Assembly (NCBI GenBank): GCA_021828575.1
Contig: JAJZEL010000241.1
Span: forward strand, 1 to 7,034
Length of the DNA stretch: 7,034 nt
Source: Pseudomonadota bacterium
GTDB taxonomy: Bacteria > Pseudomonadota > Gammaproteobacteria > Burkholderiales > Ferrovaceae
Reading direction: 5' to 3'
The notes beneath the pieces were generated by a model. The model was not told the origin of the DNA. It saw nothing but the letters and a program-made list of their open reading frames with translations, and made no database searches. Shown here in pieces: positions 5,540 through 7,034 of the stretch. The translations under genes were made by a program, and so were the position numbers. The first letter of the stretch is position 1. Each line of letters begins with the position of its first letter.

Positions 5540-6595
5540 TCAAGAAGGACGCCTGTTGCCTGTGTTCTTGCGTGCCGCCTTGTCGGAATACATGTCGGCG
5601 TCGGCTGCGACCAGCAGCTTCTCGGCATCGAACTCCTTTCCTCCCGAACTCGCAAAACCGATACTGGCCCCGCAATAATCCAGCTCCCGATCGAACACCG
5701 TTATTCGTCCGGTCGTCGCTTCACGTAGCCGGTCACATACCCGCCGTACCTGATAACCGTTTTCTGACGGAAAACTTGCCAATGCGACAAACTCATCCCC
5801 GCCGATGCGTGCCAGAAAATCAGTGGGGCGCAAGGCATCCCGTAACCGCTCTCCTTGAATCCGGAGGAATTCATCACCCGTCTTGTGCCCATAAGAATCG
5901 TTGATTTCCTTGAACCGATCCATGTCAATGAAAAAAACAACCACTGCACTGCTTTCTTCCTGAGCTTTTTTCTGTCGCGCTTCCAGGACATGAAGCAGCG
6001 CCTTGCGATTCGGCAATTGGGTCAGTGGATCCGTATGTGCAACTGCATCCAGCACGGCGTTTTCCTGGCTCAGTCGCCGGATCAAACGTTCACGGTCGAT
6101 AAACTGGGCAATGATCACTGCGAGAAACTCCAGGAGCTTGGTTGTGCCGGAAGGCAATTCACGAACCTGGCTGCTGGCGGCACACAAGGTACCGAAAAGC
6201 CTTCCGTCCACCAGACGGATCGGAGCATTCAGATAAGTCTGAATCCCCAATACCCGAGCTGGGGCCGAATCTTGCCAATGTGACTGCACATCACAGGTAT
6301 AGGGCAATCCTTCCTCCAGCGCCCGCTTGCACAGGGTGTCTTCCCATGGCACGGACAAGCCGGCATCGATGCTCAACGTTCCACGGTTACGGGAAAACAA
6401 TACTTTCTGGATTCCTGCCTGAAGGTCAATTTCGGTCAGATAGGTGGATTCGAGCCCAGTCAACTCCTCCATGGTCGCCAGCAAAGGCTGTATGAGGTCT
6501 GTCAGACTCTCTGCTCCAATGACAGCCTCTGTCAGACTTTCATAGAACTGGATGGCCAAAGAGGATGGCCGTGTGATCGACGATTCCGGGTTCAT
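5540..6595 (-). CDS. GAF domain-containing diguanylate cyclase
   Basis: The 351-residue protein should make cyclic di-GMP from two GTP. No membrane helix or signal peptide is seen, so it is probably cytosolic. A GAF sensor domain covers about residues 20-168, with VPWEDTLCKRALEEGLPY (82-99) and LNAPIRLVDGRLFGTLCAAS (122-141). A linker helix (about 166-186) leads into a GGDEF domain at about 187-346: DPLTQLPNRKAL, FFIDMDRFKEIND with metal-ligand D224, YGHKTGDEFL, and an exact GGDEF at 265-269. The inhibitory I-site RPTD (256-259) sits five residues before GGDEF as expected, so product feedback is likely intact. No EAL domain is present. The GAF ligand is unknown. The ATG at 6593-6595 has AAGGGTGG about 6-7 nt upstream. 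It converges on the acyltransferase gene, with 11 nt between stops. An 11-nt repeat (6498-6508, 6528-6538) encodes a duplicated ESLT. Confidence 0.93.
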   Translation of the reverse strand: MNPESSITRPSSLAIQFYESLTEAVIGAESLTDLIQPLLATMEELTGLESTYLTEIDLQAGIQKVLFSRNRGTLSIDAGLSVPWEDTLCKRALEEGLPYTCDVQSHWQDSAPARVLGIQTYLNAPIRLVDGRLFGTLCAASSQVRELPSGTTKLLEFLAVIIAQFIDRERLIRRLSQENAVLDAVAHTDPLTQLPNRKALLHVLEARQKKAQEESSAVVVFFIDMDRFKEINDSYGHKTGDEFLRIQGERLRDALRPTDFLARIGGDEFVALASFPSENGYQVRRVCDRLREATTGRITVFDRELDYCGASIGFASSGGKEFDAEKLLVAADADMYSDKAARKNTGNRRPS

Positions 6596-6706
6596 GGAAA
6601 TCCACCCTTGTTATCATGAATGTACAAGCTTCCCCCGACATGTTTGTGGGTGAGCAGGTCAGTGCGCGGCGGACATTTTACTTGATTTTTTGAGGGAAAC
6701 CCAGGC
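6596..6706. other. Intergenic region upstream of the diguanylate cyclase gene
   Basis: This spacer must hold the promoter for the minus-strand diguanylate cyclase gene, since a terminator closes the preceding unit. I found a good ribosome site next to the start but no convincing -35/-10 pair; TAAAAT on the minus strand (near 6674-6679) lacks a matching -35. A non-housekeeping sigma factor or an activator may be used. No small gene or RNA was recognised. Confidence 0.5.
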
Positions 6707-6710
6707 GACC

Positions 6711-6744
6711 AAAAAAAGCAAAAAGCCACTTCTAAGAGTGGCTT
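6711..6744 (-). terminator. Rho-independent terminator after the rpoD-tRNA unit
   Basis: On the minus strand an 8-bp stem (AAGCCACT, 6-nt loop, AGTGGCTT; positions 6744-6723) is followed by a T-rich tail, TTTTTGC then TTTTTTT down to 6711. It lies 11 nt beyond the tRNA CCA end and is correctly oriented to end transcripts coming from rpoD and the tRNA. The stem is only moderately GC-rich, but the tail is strong. Confidence 0.85.
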
Positions 6745-6755
6745 GACAGGGTGTT

Positions 6756-6834
<79 letters not shown>

Positions 6835-6848
6835 GTACTGCCGGCACC

Positions 6849-7034
6849 TTAGTTTTCGTTGCCGTCAATGAAACTGCGCAGTCGTTCCGAACGTGAGGGG
6901 TGACGCAACTTGCGCAACGCCTTGGCCTCGATCTGTCGAATCCGTTCACGGGTCACGTCAAACTGCTTGCCCACTTCCTCGAGGGTGTGGTCCGTGTTCA
7001 TCTCGATGCCAAAACGCATACGCAGCACCTTGGC
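6849..7034 (-). CDS. rpoD: RNA polymerase sigma-70 factor RpoD (C-terminal end)
   Basis: Only the last 61 codons are inside the window. The reading frame gives AKVLRMRFGIEMNTDHTLEEVG, then KQFDVTRERIRQIEAKALRKLR, then HPSRSERLRSFIDGNEN and a TAA. This is sigma region 4.2 of a primary sigma factor, with the helix-turn-helix DHTLEEVGKQFDVTRERIRQIE that binds the -35 element and the nearby RNA polymerase flap. The long, precise match to housekeeping RpoD makes an alternative sigma (RpoS/RpoH) unlikely. The gene reads leftward into the tRNA, with no terminator between. Confidence 0.97.
   Translation of the reverse strand, partial: AKVLRMRFGIEMNTDHTLEEVGKQFDVTRERIRQIEAKALRKLRHPSRSERLRSFIDGNEN

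Noticed and set aside
5530..5568. Two copies of the 11-nt GCCTGTGTTCT at 5530-5540 and 5558-5568
   Set aside because: They are short, 28 nt apart and partly inside the diguanylate cyclase 3' end; there is no further sign of an attachment site or mobile element.

Overview
The window carries most of a type II secretion system (T2SS) locus, followed by a membrane acyltransferase gene, a GAF-GGDEF diguanylate cyclase gene, a CAU-anticodon tRNA and the 3' end of rpoD. The DNA is fairly GC-rich, gene packing is tight, the GspC is short and lacks a PDZ domain, and the RpoD tail (ending ...RSFIDGNEN) is beta-like. Together these suggest a betaproteobacterium. This is inference; I cannot name a genus.

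Layout from left to right: positions 1-4345, minus strand, hold gspG-H-I-J-K-L-M in that order of transcription, with gspM cut by the window edge. Neighbouring genes overlap by 4 to 29 nt or are separated by 10 to 13 nt, so this is one operon. GspG is the major pseudopilin, GspH/I/J/K are the minor pseudopilins of the tip complex, and GspL/M are the inner-membrane platform. gspN, gspD, gspE and gspF, if present, lie beyond the left edge. A short divergent spacer of about 57 bp (4346-4402) separates gspG from gspC on the plus strand. Opposite-facing -10-like elements lie almost on top of each other in this spacer. gspC is overlapped out of frame by a gene for a seven-helix DUF1624 / heparan-alpha-glucosaminide N-acetyltransferase-like protein, which ends 11 nt from the stop of a convergent GAF-GGDEF gene (5540-6595, minus).

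Positions 6707-7034, minus strand, hold the rpoD 3' end, then after 14 nt a tRNA with a CAU anticodon (probably tRNA-Ile2), then a rho-independent terminator. No stretch above 300 bases lacks a gene.

The T2SS genes would build the pseudopilus and platform that push folded periplasmic proteins through the GspD secretin. No secreted substrate, secretin or ATPase is in view. I see no CRISPR array, insertion sequence, phage gene or clearly novel system. The points most worth a second look are the compact divergent gspC/gspG promoter, the probably leaderless gspC, the acyltransferase gene overlapping gspC, the unclear gspL start (ATT or TTG), the 8-G tract in gspI and the odd D-loop of the tRNA.
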